Assembly: GCA_903837785.1 (NCBI GenBank)
Contig: CAILVY010000073.1
Location: forward strand, 1 to 41,839
Direction: 5' to 3'
Length of the DNA: 41,839 nucleotides
Source: Candidatus Hydrogenedentota bacterium
Lineage (GTDB): Bacteria; Hydrogenedentota; Hydrogenedentia; Hydrogenedentales; CAILVY01
In this document: piece by piece, positions 26,069-33,422 of the stretch
Layout: every line of letters starts with the position of its first letter
How positions within the stretch are numbered: position 1 is the first letter of the stretch
Translations under genes and position numbers: made by a program
The notes under the pieces: model-generated
What the model was told of the DNA's origin: nothing
Database searches by the model: none
The model's input: the letters and a program-made list of their open reading frames with translations, nothing else

Positions 26069-26144
26069 GGGCCGTTAGCTCAGACGGTAGAGCAGGGGAC
26101 TCTTAATCCCAAGGTCGCAGGTTCGACTCCTGCACGGCCCACCA
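26069..26144 (+). tRNA. tRNA-Lys (CTT)
   Basis: Acceptor stem GGGCCGT with ACGGCCC, D arm GCTCAGACGGTAGAGC, anticodon loop CTCTTAA (anticodon CTT at 26102-26104), T arm GCAGGTTCGACTCCTGC and encoded CCA. The outermost anticodon-stem pair is a G-A mismatch. The tyrosine-recombinase remnant on the minus strand reads into this gene and stops at 26075, so the 3' half is the likely attachment site of a former integrated element. Confidence 0.95.
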
Positions 26145-27352
26145 GATTCAATCCTGCCCTTCTTAAAACCCCTGCCAGCATTGGGCGAAATGCGTATTGT
26201 ACTTCCCGTGTCGGTGAAGCGTGAAACGGGGGTTGTCTTGCCGGAAAATGACTCGTTTTTCCCCATGATGTCAGAATCTGGGGTAACCGTTGGGGTAACG
26301 GAATTCGCCACCATTTCCGCCGCTTCGAGGTTCACCGCGCCGATGGCGGGCAACTTGTCCACCGCGCCCGCCACGTCAATCAATCCAAGATGCATGTAGA
26401 CGTTTGATGTCAACGCCGGAGTGCTGTGCCGCATTGCCCGCTGCGCTACTTGCAGACTTACCCCCGATCGCGCAAGTAGTGTTCCAAACGTATGCCGCAA
26501 GCAATGAAAATTCATCACACGCCCGGCGCCATCGCGCTTGGGGATCTTTGCCGCTGCGCAATCCCGGTCAAATGCCTTGTTTGCTTTGTCGGGCAGGTTG
26601 AAGACCGGCACGCCGTCCAGCGCACCGGGAAACGGCACCACGGACGCGCCAGAATGCCCCACAAGGCGCGAACGTCGTTCCGCAAGGTATTCGGACAGCG
26701 CCGCCGCCAAGTCCGCCGGTTGCCGCCATCCACGCCGTATCCCCAGTTCTTTGAGCGTGCCCATGTGCGTCTCCACGGACACCTGATGAATGTGGGACAA
26801 ACGCTGCACAAAGTGCCATCCCCTCTTTTTGATTTCTTGCAGCCAACGCGGATGTCCAAAGCCGCGGTCTGCAATGAGGATGGGGTGTACATCAGGCGGA
26901 CAAATGCGCGCCAACATCTCCATCGCCTCCCGTTCGGCCGCGATCATGACCCTTTTGTTTTCTTCTTCCGAAGTGCCTTTTAGAACGGTGATTGCCATGA
27001 AAGGAAGGGCACGGCCGTCACGCGGAAGCGAAAACACAAGTTGCTGGAAAGGATGCAGGTCAGTCCAGTCCACTAGAACTATCGTTCGTCCCTGGCGTGG
27101 CCGGAGGAAATTGAAGAGCGCGGCGAACACGTTTTCCGTCTCCAATTGCTCATTGCGCAAGAAGCGCCACACGCGTTTTGTACAATGTTTTGCGGCTATT
27201 TCGCCTGACATGGCCCGCCCAAGTGCGAGGACCCCCACACCTTTCATCACCAGTGCAGCGCTTACGATTGCAGCCAATGTCTTGCAGCGCGAAAGACGCA
27301 TTCCTTGTACGTTGGCGAGAATCCATGCCAAAATCTTGCTCGGGTCGTACAT
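26075..27352 (-). pseudogene. Chimeric ORF: DDE transposase N-part fused to tyrosine recombinase C-part
   Basis: One open frame of 425 residues joins two unrelated recombinases. Residues 1-210 are an IS4-type transposase: MYDPSKILAW start, first catalytic Asp95 in VLVDWTDLHPF and second Asp162 in ILIADRGFG, ending near GIRRGWR; the third acidic residue and C-terminus are gone. From about 211 (QPADLAAALSEYLAERRSRL) it is a phage-type integrase: FHCLRHTFGTLLARSG with His283 and Arg286, MRHSTPALT with His309, and nucleophile Tyr319 in NVYMHLG. The first catalytic Arg and the DNA-binding N-terminus are missing, so neither enzyme should work. The start has GGAGG nine bases upstream. The last 24 residues are antisense tRNA-Lys and probably not natural protein. 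It probably arose by deletion between an insertion sequence and an integrase gene. Confidence 0.85.
26725..27352 (-). mobile_element. IS4-family insertion sequence remnant (5' part of transposase)
   Basis: The transposase-derived part of the chimera covers about 210 codons, with its ribosome site intact. The promoter-side flank continues to about 27400 (AT-rich TTGAATTCGCAACTTGAGG), where a terminal inverted repeat could lie; I cannot identify its partner because the distal end was lost at the junction near 26725. No target duplication is recognisable. Confidence 0.6.
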
Positions 27353-27397
27353 GGTCTTTTCCCTCCGGCGGTCCTTGAATTCGCAACTTGAGGCCAT

Positions 27398-27788
27398 TTT
27401 AGCCGGAGGCGGGCCATGTACGCCCTTTATTCATGGGCTGCACCAAAAACTGGGGATCACTGAAGCTCCAAAACTGGAAAGGGAACCTCCTGGATATGTA
27501 TCCTTTAAACAGAGGGGGCGATCGTTGTGGACGGTACGTGCTGGAGGTTTGGTTGCATGTTGAAGAATTCCGGCGGGAAAGCGGAAGTGGGTGACAAGAG
27601 GTCGCGGTTGCGGAAGAAGCTGGCGGAATAGGACGCATGGGTCAAAGGGTCGGGGGCGTAGTGCGCCTTGGATGCCCGCGGCAAGGCCATCAAATTGCCG
27701 AAGGCGGGTATTGGACTTCTTACCTCTGGATATCGTGTCGCCGCCGCTGTTGTTTGGACTATTGAAGAAATGAGAGAGGGGAAGAGAA
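27398..27788. other. Gene-free stretch with a broken reading frame
   Basis: This stretch between the insertion-sequence remnant and the first Tad pilin holds no intact gene. On the plus strand, a frame from 27557 reads MLKNSGGKAEVGDKRSRL and goes on past an in-frame stop at 27629 and another at 27659 to ALDARGKAIKLPKAGIG, which has a protein-like composition and may be a decayed gene. The promoter of the Tad cluster probably lies at its right end, but I cannot place it. Confidence 0.4.
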
Positions 27789-28001
27789 ATGGATGGATTG
27801 AAAAGGAAGATGCGCGACTTTCATGCGGATGAAAGCGGCGCATTGCGAATGTCCAGAAGTATAATTGTAGCACTAATTGTGATACCGCTGGTCATTGCGC
27901 TGATTTTTCTGGGCAGGAAGATCTTCGTGTTCTTCGGGAGTGATGATGATCCTGCGCAGTCTGGCCCCGCTTACGGTGATCCTGGCATTTCTGCAAACTA
28001 A
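27789..28001 (+). CDS. flp: Flp-like pilin, copy 1
   Basis: This small protein of 70 residues has the layout of a Tad/Flp pilin: charged leader MDGLKRKMRDFHADESGA, then a single hydrophobic helix MSRSIIVALIVIPLVIALIFLG and a short polar tail. The classic Flp cleavage motif G/xxxxEY is not present in its usual form; cleavage after DESG or DESGA is plausible, as for the related TadE/TadG leaders. GGGGAAGA lies four bases upstream of the ATG. It heads a collinear Tad cluster with its prepilin peptidase 500 bases downstream. Its tail carries a run of Asp (SDDDPAQ) absent from copy 2. Confidence 0.8.
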   Translation: MDGLKRKMRDFHADESGALRMSRSIIVALIVIPLVIALIFLGRKIFVFFGSDDDPAQSGPAYGDPGISAN

Positions 28002-28220
28002 TGACATCTTTGGTCCGCAGCGGGAACAGCGGTCGAATTCGATATCTGTAGCAGTACACAGTGATATGAGCATGGTGACGGACGATGCGGTGCTCGAGTT
28101 CTTGTTCTTGGGCGTTCTTGAATATCTTGTTTTTGGAATATGTACTTCGTATACTCTTCACGTTGCAGTGCTGAAACTTAGCACTAGTGACTGACGGGAA
28201 CACAACAAAGGGGAAGACTA

Positions 28221-28433
28221 ATGAGTGGATTGAAGGAGAAGATTCGCCGCTTTCATGGGGATGAGAGTGGGGCGCCGGAAATGTCCACGGTCATGATAGT
28301 GGCGCTGATTGCGATCCCGCTGGTTATTGCGTTGATTCTGTTCGGCAAGAAAATCTACCAGTGGTTCCAAGGCGGGATTACCGAACTTGACGGTCAGAGC
28401 AGCGGTGGGTCCGGCGATCCTGGTCACAGCTGA
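28221..28433 (+). CDS. flp: Flp-like pilin, copy 2
   Basis: This paralogue of 70 residues has the same order: MSGLKEKIRRFHGDESGA leader, hydrophobic helix TVMIVALIAIPLVIALILFG, then an aromatic spot KIYQWFQGG and a Gly/Ser-rich tail. About half of the residues match copy 1. It keeps a Glu in APEMS close to the expected cleavage site, so it may be the better peptidase substrate and the major pilin. The 219 bases between the copies hold no gene. The peptidase gene begins 69 bases downstream. Confidence 0.85.
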   Translation: MSGLKEKIRRFHGDESGAPEMSTVMIVALIAIPLVIALILFGKKIYQWFQGGITELDGQSSGGSGDPGHS

Positions 28434-28501
28434 TATTGTTGGTCCGCACAGGCAATCCATCGTAGGGCTCGATACCTGCGTGAGTACGGAGGCGGACTAG
28501 T

Positions 28502-29032
28502 GTGTTGACGCAGAACGTGGCCCTTGCGCTTCTTTGTGCGGTGGCGGGGTGGCAGGACGCGGCCTCGGGGAAAATCCCCAATGTGCTGACTTATGGGGGG
28601 ATTCTTTTGGGTATGCTTCTTGCCCTGATCCAAGGGACTCATTCGGCAGGGGCGAATCTTGCGGGGCTTGCCGTGGGGTTTGGATTGCTGATTCCTTTCT
28701 GGCTTAAGAGTATGATTGGCGGTGGCGATGTCAAGCTGGCAATGATGGTGGGCGCCATGAAGGGTCCGGGATTTCTTCTGTACTTCTTCTTCTACGTATT
28801 TTCACTTTGTTTTGTGGTGGTCTTTTATACGTTAATTGCGAGGACAGGTATCATTCGGAGTCTGCTCTACCTGTTTCAGAATTTGTGGAGTTTGCTGACT
28901 TTCCGGGCCTTTCCCGAGCCTCCCGATGAGTTAAAGAACTTGAGAGTCCCCTTTGGTGTGCTGGCGGTGGCTGCGGTCCTCGTCTGTATTGTGCTGGAGG
29001 GTTCAGGACATTTAACCTCCCCGTTCGAATAG
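28502..29032 (+). CDS. tadV: Tad prepilin peptidase TadV/CpaA (A24 family)
   Basis: This polytopic aspartic protease of 176 residues cleaves Flp prepilin and pseudopilin leaders at the inner membrane. The two catalytic Asp residues are Asp19 in GWQDAASGKIPN and Asp76 in GGGDVKLA, the A24 signature. Membrane segments lie near 5-20, 30-45, 52-68, 90-118 and 150-168. It lacks the N-terminal cysteine domain of PilD, as expected for the short TadV type. A GTG start at 28502 has GGAGG nine bases upstream. Insertion of about 30 residues before the last helix (SLLTFRAFPEPPDELKNLR) is somewhat long for the family. Confidence 0.93.
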   Translation: MLTQNVALALLCAVAGWQDAASGKIPNVLTYGGILLGMLLALIQGTHSAGANLAGLAVGFGLLIPFWLKSMIGGGDVKLAMMVGAMKGPGFLLYFFFYVFSLCFVVVFYTLIARTGIIRSLLYLFQNLWSLLTFRAFPEPPDELKNLRVPFGVLAVAAVLVCIVLEGSGHLTSPFE

Positions 29033-29041
29033 GAGAACGCT

Positions 29042-29785
29042 GTGAGCTGGGTGTTGTGGGTGAAATACCTGGCCGTCTTGCTGGTTTGTGGGTACTGCCT
29101 TGGGCGAAACTGGTACACCAAGGCAGGGGCAGGCAGGTCCTGGCGGGAGTTCTTTCGGGATGACCGGGGTGGCGCAGGCGCTATGGACTTCTCGATGACA
29201 ACGATTTTCTATCTGCCGATCATCATGTGCACCATCCAGTTTGTATTGATCCTGAACGCATACCTTTTTACCAAGTACTCATCCTATTGCGCCGCGCGGT
29301 GTGCGTGTGTTGTCATTCCTGAAGCTGCCGATGGCGGGCGGAACGAACTGAGCGCACAGAAGAGGCAGGTCATACTGGAGGCCGCTGCCTTTGCGGTGTC
29401 GCCGGTTTCCCCCACGCGCGCGATGAGCGGTGCGGGCGATGTCCGGTCCGCCAAGTATCTCAAAGGAATTCACGAAATCGCCGAACCTGTCTTGTCAGGC
29501 TACCTCGCGGGGGGATTTGCGCGATATGACATGTGGGATGCCAAGTTCGGCAACGCTCTGGTGCAGACGGAAGTCCAACTGCCGTCAGGCGACCAATACG
29601 ATGTGTTCGCGCCCGTCACCGTGGATGTGAAATATGAATACAACCTCTCGCTACCCTTTGCACGGCAAATTCTCCGAGACGGTACTAATGCACTGGGGCC
29701 GTATTGCACGCTGGGGTCTCGATGCGTCATGATGAACGAGGGTTCCGGAGAAAAACCGAGTGATTTCGGGGACGTCGGGCCATGA
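29042..29785 (+). CDS. tadE: TadE-like pseudopilin
   Basis: This protein of 247 residues starts with a hydrophobic stretch (VLWVKYLAVLLVCGYCLG), then has a second pilin-type signal DDRGGAGAMDFSMTTIFYLP followed by a hydrophobic helix to about residue 75. The Asp-Arg-Gly-Gly leader is the TadE/TadF type, cleaved by TadV. The extracytoplasmic part holds several Cys residues (YCAARCACV, CTLGSRC) that may form disulfides. Having a full membrane segment before the pseudopilin leader is unusual. The GTG at 29042 has AGGAG six bases upstream. Confidence 0.8.
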   Translation: MSWVLWVKYLAVLLVCGYCLGRNWYTKAGAGRSWREFFRDDRGGAGAMDFSMTTIFYLPIIMCTIQFVLILNAYLFTKYSSYCAARCACVVIPEAADGGRNELSAQKRQVILEAAAFAVSPVSPTRAMSGAGDVRSAKYLKGIHEIAEPVLSGYLAGGFARYDMWDAKFGNALVQTEVQLPSGDQYDVFAPVTVDVKYEYNLSLPFARQILRDGTNALGPYCTLGSRCVMMNEGSGEKPSDFGDVGP

Positions 29786-29801
29786 GATTCGGAGGGGAGG
29801 G

Positions 29802-31019
29802 GTGACTAGCTTGCTGCGTCTGCGGAAGGACGAGGGAGAGGGTACTATCAGCCTGGCGAGGAGCACCGCGCAATTGGCGGGCCGGTTCCATCGTGACGAG
29901 GGCGCGCAGATCATCTTCATCGGCATTTTTGGATCCATAGCCTTCACGCTGTTGCTTGCCTTCGTCCTGAACAACAGTGCCAATCTCCACGAAAAGATCC
30001 GCATGCAGAACGCTGCCGATGCCGCCTCGCTGGCGGCTGCACAAGTGTTTGCCGACGGGATGAATACGATCTCCGACAACAATGTGGCAATCACCGAGTT
30101 CCTGGCTCTTAAGTCCATAAGTCAGGCCATGGTTCCGATGGCGAGTTCTTTGATTTCCGGCCACTACGAGACGTATCTCGCCCTCCTGGAGGCCTGCGTG
30201 GAACAGCCGGAACTTTGGCCGCTAAAGGAAAAATACCGAATCGCCACAAATTTCGACAGGCTCGTCCTGGATAATGAAGGTTACTTCAACGACCAGATTC
30301 CGCAGAAGTGTGACAGCGCCATCCAGAATTTCCAGTCGGCGAATGACACTATCATGCAGTCGACACCGGACAAGGCCAAATCTGCGGCAGATGAAGTAGC
30401 CCGGAAGAACGGCGCCCGGACTGCCACGCTGGCTGGTCCCCCGCGGATTCCTGCGGACAAGGGCGAGGGCGGCATGGCCGATTGGTACGAACCTACGGAG
30501 ACGGGCTCACAACCCGGGGGCGATACCGACCGCCGTGGCTACTACTATCTCTATCATGAGTATGATCTCATGCAGGGACCATTCCCAAAGTTTGTGGAAG
30601 AAGCCAATGTTCAGGCGATAGAGGCTGTGGGGGACAGAGATGAGTTTGAAAACTGGGCGAACACCTTTCTTGTCATTAATCTGACGGACATGTCACCAGC
30701 GTGGCGTTTGCAGGGGTTCGAGGACGCGTACAAGGGCTGCGGCATTCTGACGGTTGTGTATGGTGAACGGAAAAAGGCCGTCATGGTTCCCGGGGCTCAT
30801 GCCCGTGATCTAAGTCCGTTTTCACGTCGCTTGCATGGGTTTGAACAGCCACAGACACTTGGCACTATTGCCGTTGCAGAGGCGCAGGTGTTCAATCCCG
30901 TAAGTTGGGACCTGTTCACACAGTACTGGGATGTCAAATTGAGCCGGGTCAAGAAGATACCGGACGTCACAAATGAGTCCACGCCCCCAATCATTTCGGA
31001 CGAAGGCCTTTATCACTAA
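29802..31019 (+). CDS. tadG: TadG-like pilus assembly protein
   Basis: This 405-residue protein has the TadG/TadE-like N-terminus: RFHRDEGAQIIFIGIFGSIAF, a long hydrophobic helix, then MQNAADAASLAAAQVFADG, the Ala-rich motif found after the helix in Tad proteins. The rest is a large extracytoplasmic region with no domain I recognise; it is rich in Tyr, Asp and Glu. A von Willebrand A domain, as in some TadG proteins, is not evident. I chose the GTG at 29802, since GGAGGGGAGGG lies directly upstream; the GTG at 29760 overlaps the tadE end by 26 bases. Confidence 0.8.
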   Translation: MTSLLRLRKDEGEGTISLARSTAQLAGRFHRDEGAQIIFIGIFGSIAFTLLLAFVLNNSANLHEKIRMQNAADAASLAAAQVFADGMNTISDNNVAITEFLALKSISQAMVPMASSLISGHYETYLALLEACVEQPELWPLKEKYRIATNFDRLVLDNEGYFNDQIPQKCDSAIQNFQSANDTIMQSTPDKAKSAADEVARKNGARTATLAGPPRIPADKGEGGMADWYEPTETGSQPGGDTDRRGYYYLYHEYDLMQGPFPKFVEEANVQAIEAVGDRDEFENWANTFLVINLTDMSPAWRLQGFEDAYKGCGILTVVYGERKKAVMVPGAHARDLSPFSRRLHGFEQPQTLGTIAVAEAQVFNPVSWDLFTQYWDVKLSRVKKIPDVTNESTPPIISDEGLYH

Positions 31020-31020
31020 C

Positions 31021-31575
31021 ATGCTGCCATTCTATGAAAGACAAACGAGCCCGATCGTTCAAAGAAACGATTCGGGAAGCGCCGCAATGGAAGCAGTCAT
31101 GTTCTCAACGTTCTTCTTGATTCCTTTTTGTCTCCTGTCCTGGAGCGTCATGCAGTCCGGGCTGTGCAGCCACAACGCAATCGCATCCGTGCGCCACGGG
31201 GCGTTTCGTGCTTCTGTAGCGGGCCAGCCACGGTGGGAGTACCGTTCGGGTGCGCCAGGCGGTCTGGATCAAGCCGAACAAGAAGTCAAGAATGATACGG
31301 CCTATTACCCGACTCCACGGCATGATGTCCTGTCCGAAGAACACGGCAATCCGCAAGCAGAAGTGGACATCAAGGCGTCGGTGTATTTTGAGGGACTTAC
31401 TCAACAGTCAAGTCGGGACTGCCTTGCCGGCCTGCGCATGTGGTTACGCCGTCCAAAGCATTACGATGTCGAGAAGGGTCCATCACATCAGATGGCCAAG
31501 GCGGCATGGGAAGAATTCAACAGATTCCTGGCAAGTCTGAATGCCCAGGCCCAGTCCGGGCCATTGGTAGAATAG
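31021..31575 (+). CDS. Second TadE-like pseudopilin
   Basis: This protein of 184 residues has a leader with RNDSGSAAMEAVMFSTFFLIPFC, again Asp-Ser-Gly before a pilin-type helix with Met-Glu in the right place, so it is a TadE/TadF-type minor pseudopilin. The mature domain is short, basic and without clear repeats; it ends in a helical segment (KAAWEEFNRFLASLNAQ). The ATG at 31021 follows the tadG stop by one base; a longer frame from 30973 would overlap tadG by 47 bases. Translational coupling is likely, since no good ribosome site is seen. Confidence 0.72.
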   Translation: MLPFYERQTSPIVQRNDSGSAAMEAVMFSTFFLIPFCLLSWSVMQSGLCSHNAIASVRHGAFRASVAGQPRWEYRSGAPGGLDQAEQEVKNDTAYYPTPRHDVLSEEHGNPQAEVDIKASVYFEGLTQQSSRDCLAGLRMWLRRPKHYDVEKGPSHQMAKAAWEEFNRFLASLNAQAQSGPLVE

Positions 31576-31594
31576 GGACAGTGGGATTGAGAAA

Positions 31595-32485
31595 GTGAAT
31601 ACACCCGGCCATTGCACAAGAAGGTTTCGGAGAATACAAGCGGTCATGCTGACCGTTCCCCTCTGCGCTCTCTTGCTGCTATTTGCCCCGGGAATTCGGG
31701 AACTCTATGCGGATGTGTTTATGCGGGGAACAGAAAGAGCCCCTTTGCAGGACATGGTCGCACAGGAGCAGGGCGAGCGGAGAATAACGAACCGCACCTG
31801 CAGATTTCATGGCATGTCATGGGATACGCAGATTCAGTTTTCCAAGGCGTCGCCCCAGGAATTGATCGAGGAGTTGGACAAGCTTCATGGGGTGGGTAGC
31901 AAAGCCCTTCCATCTCAAATGGACCTCTTGCTGGCTTCGATAACACCCATCAACGGGTTCATGAGAACCGCGAGGCCGTTCAGTTTTTGTGCCCTCGACA
32001 AGAACTCCATCACTCGTCTGTACGGGGATTTCAAGAACCCAGACAAGAAACCACTCTTGATGGCCATGGCCTTTGCTTCTGGAAACGAGTCGGTGCTGGT
32101 CACCATGCGATTGAACAATCCCGGGGAATTTCGGAATCTGGCACAACCCACGGACACGCTGGCACTTAAGAAAGAATTGGAACAGATATTCCCTCTCCGT
32201 CCATCGGCCCTTGTCCTGGAAAAAATCGAAAGCGAAGCATCCAATATCCGGGTAACAAACTATCTGGTCGAAAATGAGTTTTCGGCTCGGGATACCGCTG
32301 ATTACCTCAAGTCAACATGTCCGACCCTGGAGACGGTCGAAGTCATTGGTGGCGCCGTCGTTCAGACCTCGGTGAACGAAGACCGGCGGCTCGACATTGT
32401 GCATCAGCCGGGCAAATCGTTACACACATCCACAAGCATCGTGAAGATAACTACAGGCACTGAGAAGGGACTGTGGAAAGGATAA
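31595..32485 (+). CDS. Membrane-anchored protein of unknown function in the Tad locus
   Basis: I do not recognise this 296-residue protein. A basic N-terminus is followed by one hydrophobic segment (MLTVPLCALLLLFAPGI, about 18-34), so most of the protein is outside the cytoplasm. The rest is mixed, with an acidic/polar middle and a C-terminal strand-rich part (LETVEVIGGAVVQTSV). It sits between pseudopilin and cpaB genes in the position where some Tad loci carry accessory proteins, and is four bases upstream of cpaB, so it is surely co-expressed. The start is a GTG at 31595 preceded by a weak purine-rich site. Confidence 0.75.
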   Translation: MNTPGHCTRRFRRIQAVMLTVPLCALLLLFAPGIRELYADVFMRGTERAPLQDMVAQEQGERRITNRTCRFHGMSWDTQIQFSKASPQELIEELDKLHGVGSKALPSQMDLLLASITPINGFMRTARPFSFCALDKNSITRLYGDFKNPDKKPLLMAMAFASGNESVLVTMRLNNPGEFRNLAQPTDTLALKKELEQIFPLRPSALVLEKIESEASNIRVTNYLVENEFSARDTADYLKSTCPTLETVEVIGGAVVQTSVNEDRRLDIVHQPGKSLHTSTSIVKITTGTEKGLWKG

Positions 32486-32489
32486 GACA

Positions 32490-33422
32490 ATGTCATCGAA
32501 GATCTTGTTCGTGGTGGCCGTCATTCTGGGGTTGGTTGGAGGCATTGGTGCCTACCTCTTCATCGAACAGCAAAGCAAAGGCATCACGGTCATGGTTGCC
32601 AAGACAAGCATACCCATCGATCGTGAGGTGCGTGACTCCGATTTCCTTTCTGTACCGATACCCGCTAAGTTCGAGTCTTTCGGCAGGTACGCCGTTCAAT
32701 ACAAAGATAAACAGATCATCCTGGGCAAGCGGCCAACGTCACGAATAGACCAAGGACAGTTGATTCTCTACAGCCAGTTTGACCCGGTGGGAGCTCGCCG
32801 CGCGGTTTTCGAACAGGTCAAAGGACCGGACGAACGTGCAATTTCGATTTCGGTCGGAATGGAGTCTTCCGTGACGAACATCGTTGAGCCTGGCGACTAT
32901 GTCGATGTAATCGGAACTTTCAAGGCAGACAAGAACACAGTGCGACTGCCCGCTTCTCTTGAACGCAGCATTGCCAAGCCGGCTTCGGAAAAGAAACCCC
33001 CGGAAAGCGGCAGTGTTGAGGATCTTCTGAGCGGGGTTTCGAATTCCACGCCTTCGGATGTTTCAAGACCCCTCACCGACAATTCTGTACCCGGCATGTT
33101 CACACGGACTATTCTCCAACGCGTTCTCGTGCTGGGTGTAGGGCAACGATTTGATGACCCGCGTTATTCGCTGACTTCTCAAGAACAACGCAGTTACAGC
33201 ACGGTCACCGTGAAGGTCACAACCTTGGAAGCGGAACTACTGGTCTTTGCGGAGTCATTGGGCGGCCGATTGACCCTGACCCTGCGTAATCCGGCCGTCG
33301 AGGAGAAGCAGCCCATTCCGAAGATGGACTTCCAGAGTTTTACCCAATCCATGGATGCTTTGCCCCAGAAAGTGCAGGAAAGCGACACGACAGCAACCGC
33401 AGATACCGAGAAGAAACCATGA
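32490..33422 (+). CDS. cpaB: Flp pilus assembly protein CpaB/RcpC
   Basis: This periplasmic, membrane-anchored protein of 310 residues is needed for Flp pilus assembly and works at the outer-membrane channel. It has an N-terminal helix (ILFVVAVILGLVGGIGAYLF), then an SAF domain at about 32-95 (VMVAKTSIPIDREVRDSDF, GKRPTSRIDQGQLI) and the CpaB region with ISISVGMESSVTNIVEPGDYVDVIGT. A long Ser/Pro/Lys-rich insert at about 155-205 is unusual. The next part (VLVLGVGQRF, YSTVTVKVTTLEAELLVFAE) is standard. In classical loci the secretin gene follows; here cpaF follows directly with an ATGA overlap. Confidence 0.92.
   Translation: MSSKILFVVAVILGLVGGIGAYLFIEQQSKGITVMVAKTSIPIDREVRDSDFLSVPIPAKFESFGRYAVQYKDKQIILGKRPTSRIDQGQLILYSQFDPVGARRAVFEQVKGPDERAISISVGMESSVTNIVEPGDYVDVIGTFKADKNTVRLPASLERSIAKPASEKKPPESGSVEDLLSGVSNSTPSDVSRPLTDNSVPGMFTRTILQRVLVLGVGQRFDDPRYSLTSQEQRSYSTVTVKVTTLEAELLVFAESLGGRLTLTLRNPAVEEKQPIPKMDFQSFTQSMDALPQKVQESDTTATADTEKKP

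Larger units (their letters stand above)
27770..28450 (+). repeat. Tandem duplication of the Flp pilin unit
   Basis: The two small pilin genes share more than protein similarity. Both start after a GGGGAAGA ribosome site, both end with a GATCCTGG segment, and both are followed within about 25 bases by TTGGTCCGCA (28010-28019 and near 28439). The repeated unit is about 430 bases long and has diverged considerably. Confidence 0.6.

Noticed and set aside
26075-26144. C-terminal end of the recombinase frame (RSRTCDLGIKSPLLYRLS) as natural protein
   Set aside because: This is the antisense of tRNA-Lys, a frequent annotation artefact; the frame overlaps the tRNA but the residues are unlikely to be functional.
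26790-27563. Plus-strand 257-residue frame opposite the transposase
   Set aside because: It is a shadow of the transposase half, which has a ribosome site and catalytic Asp residues.
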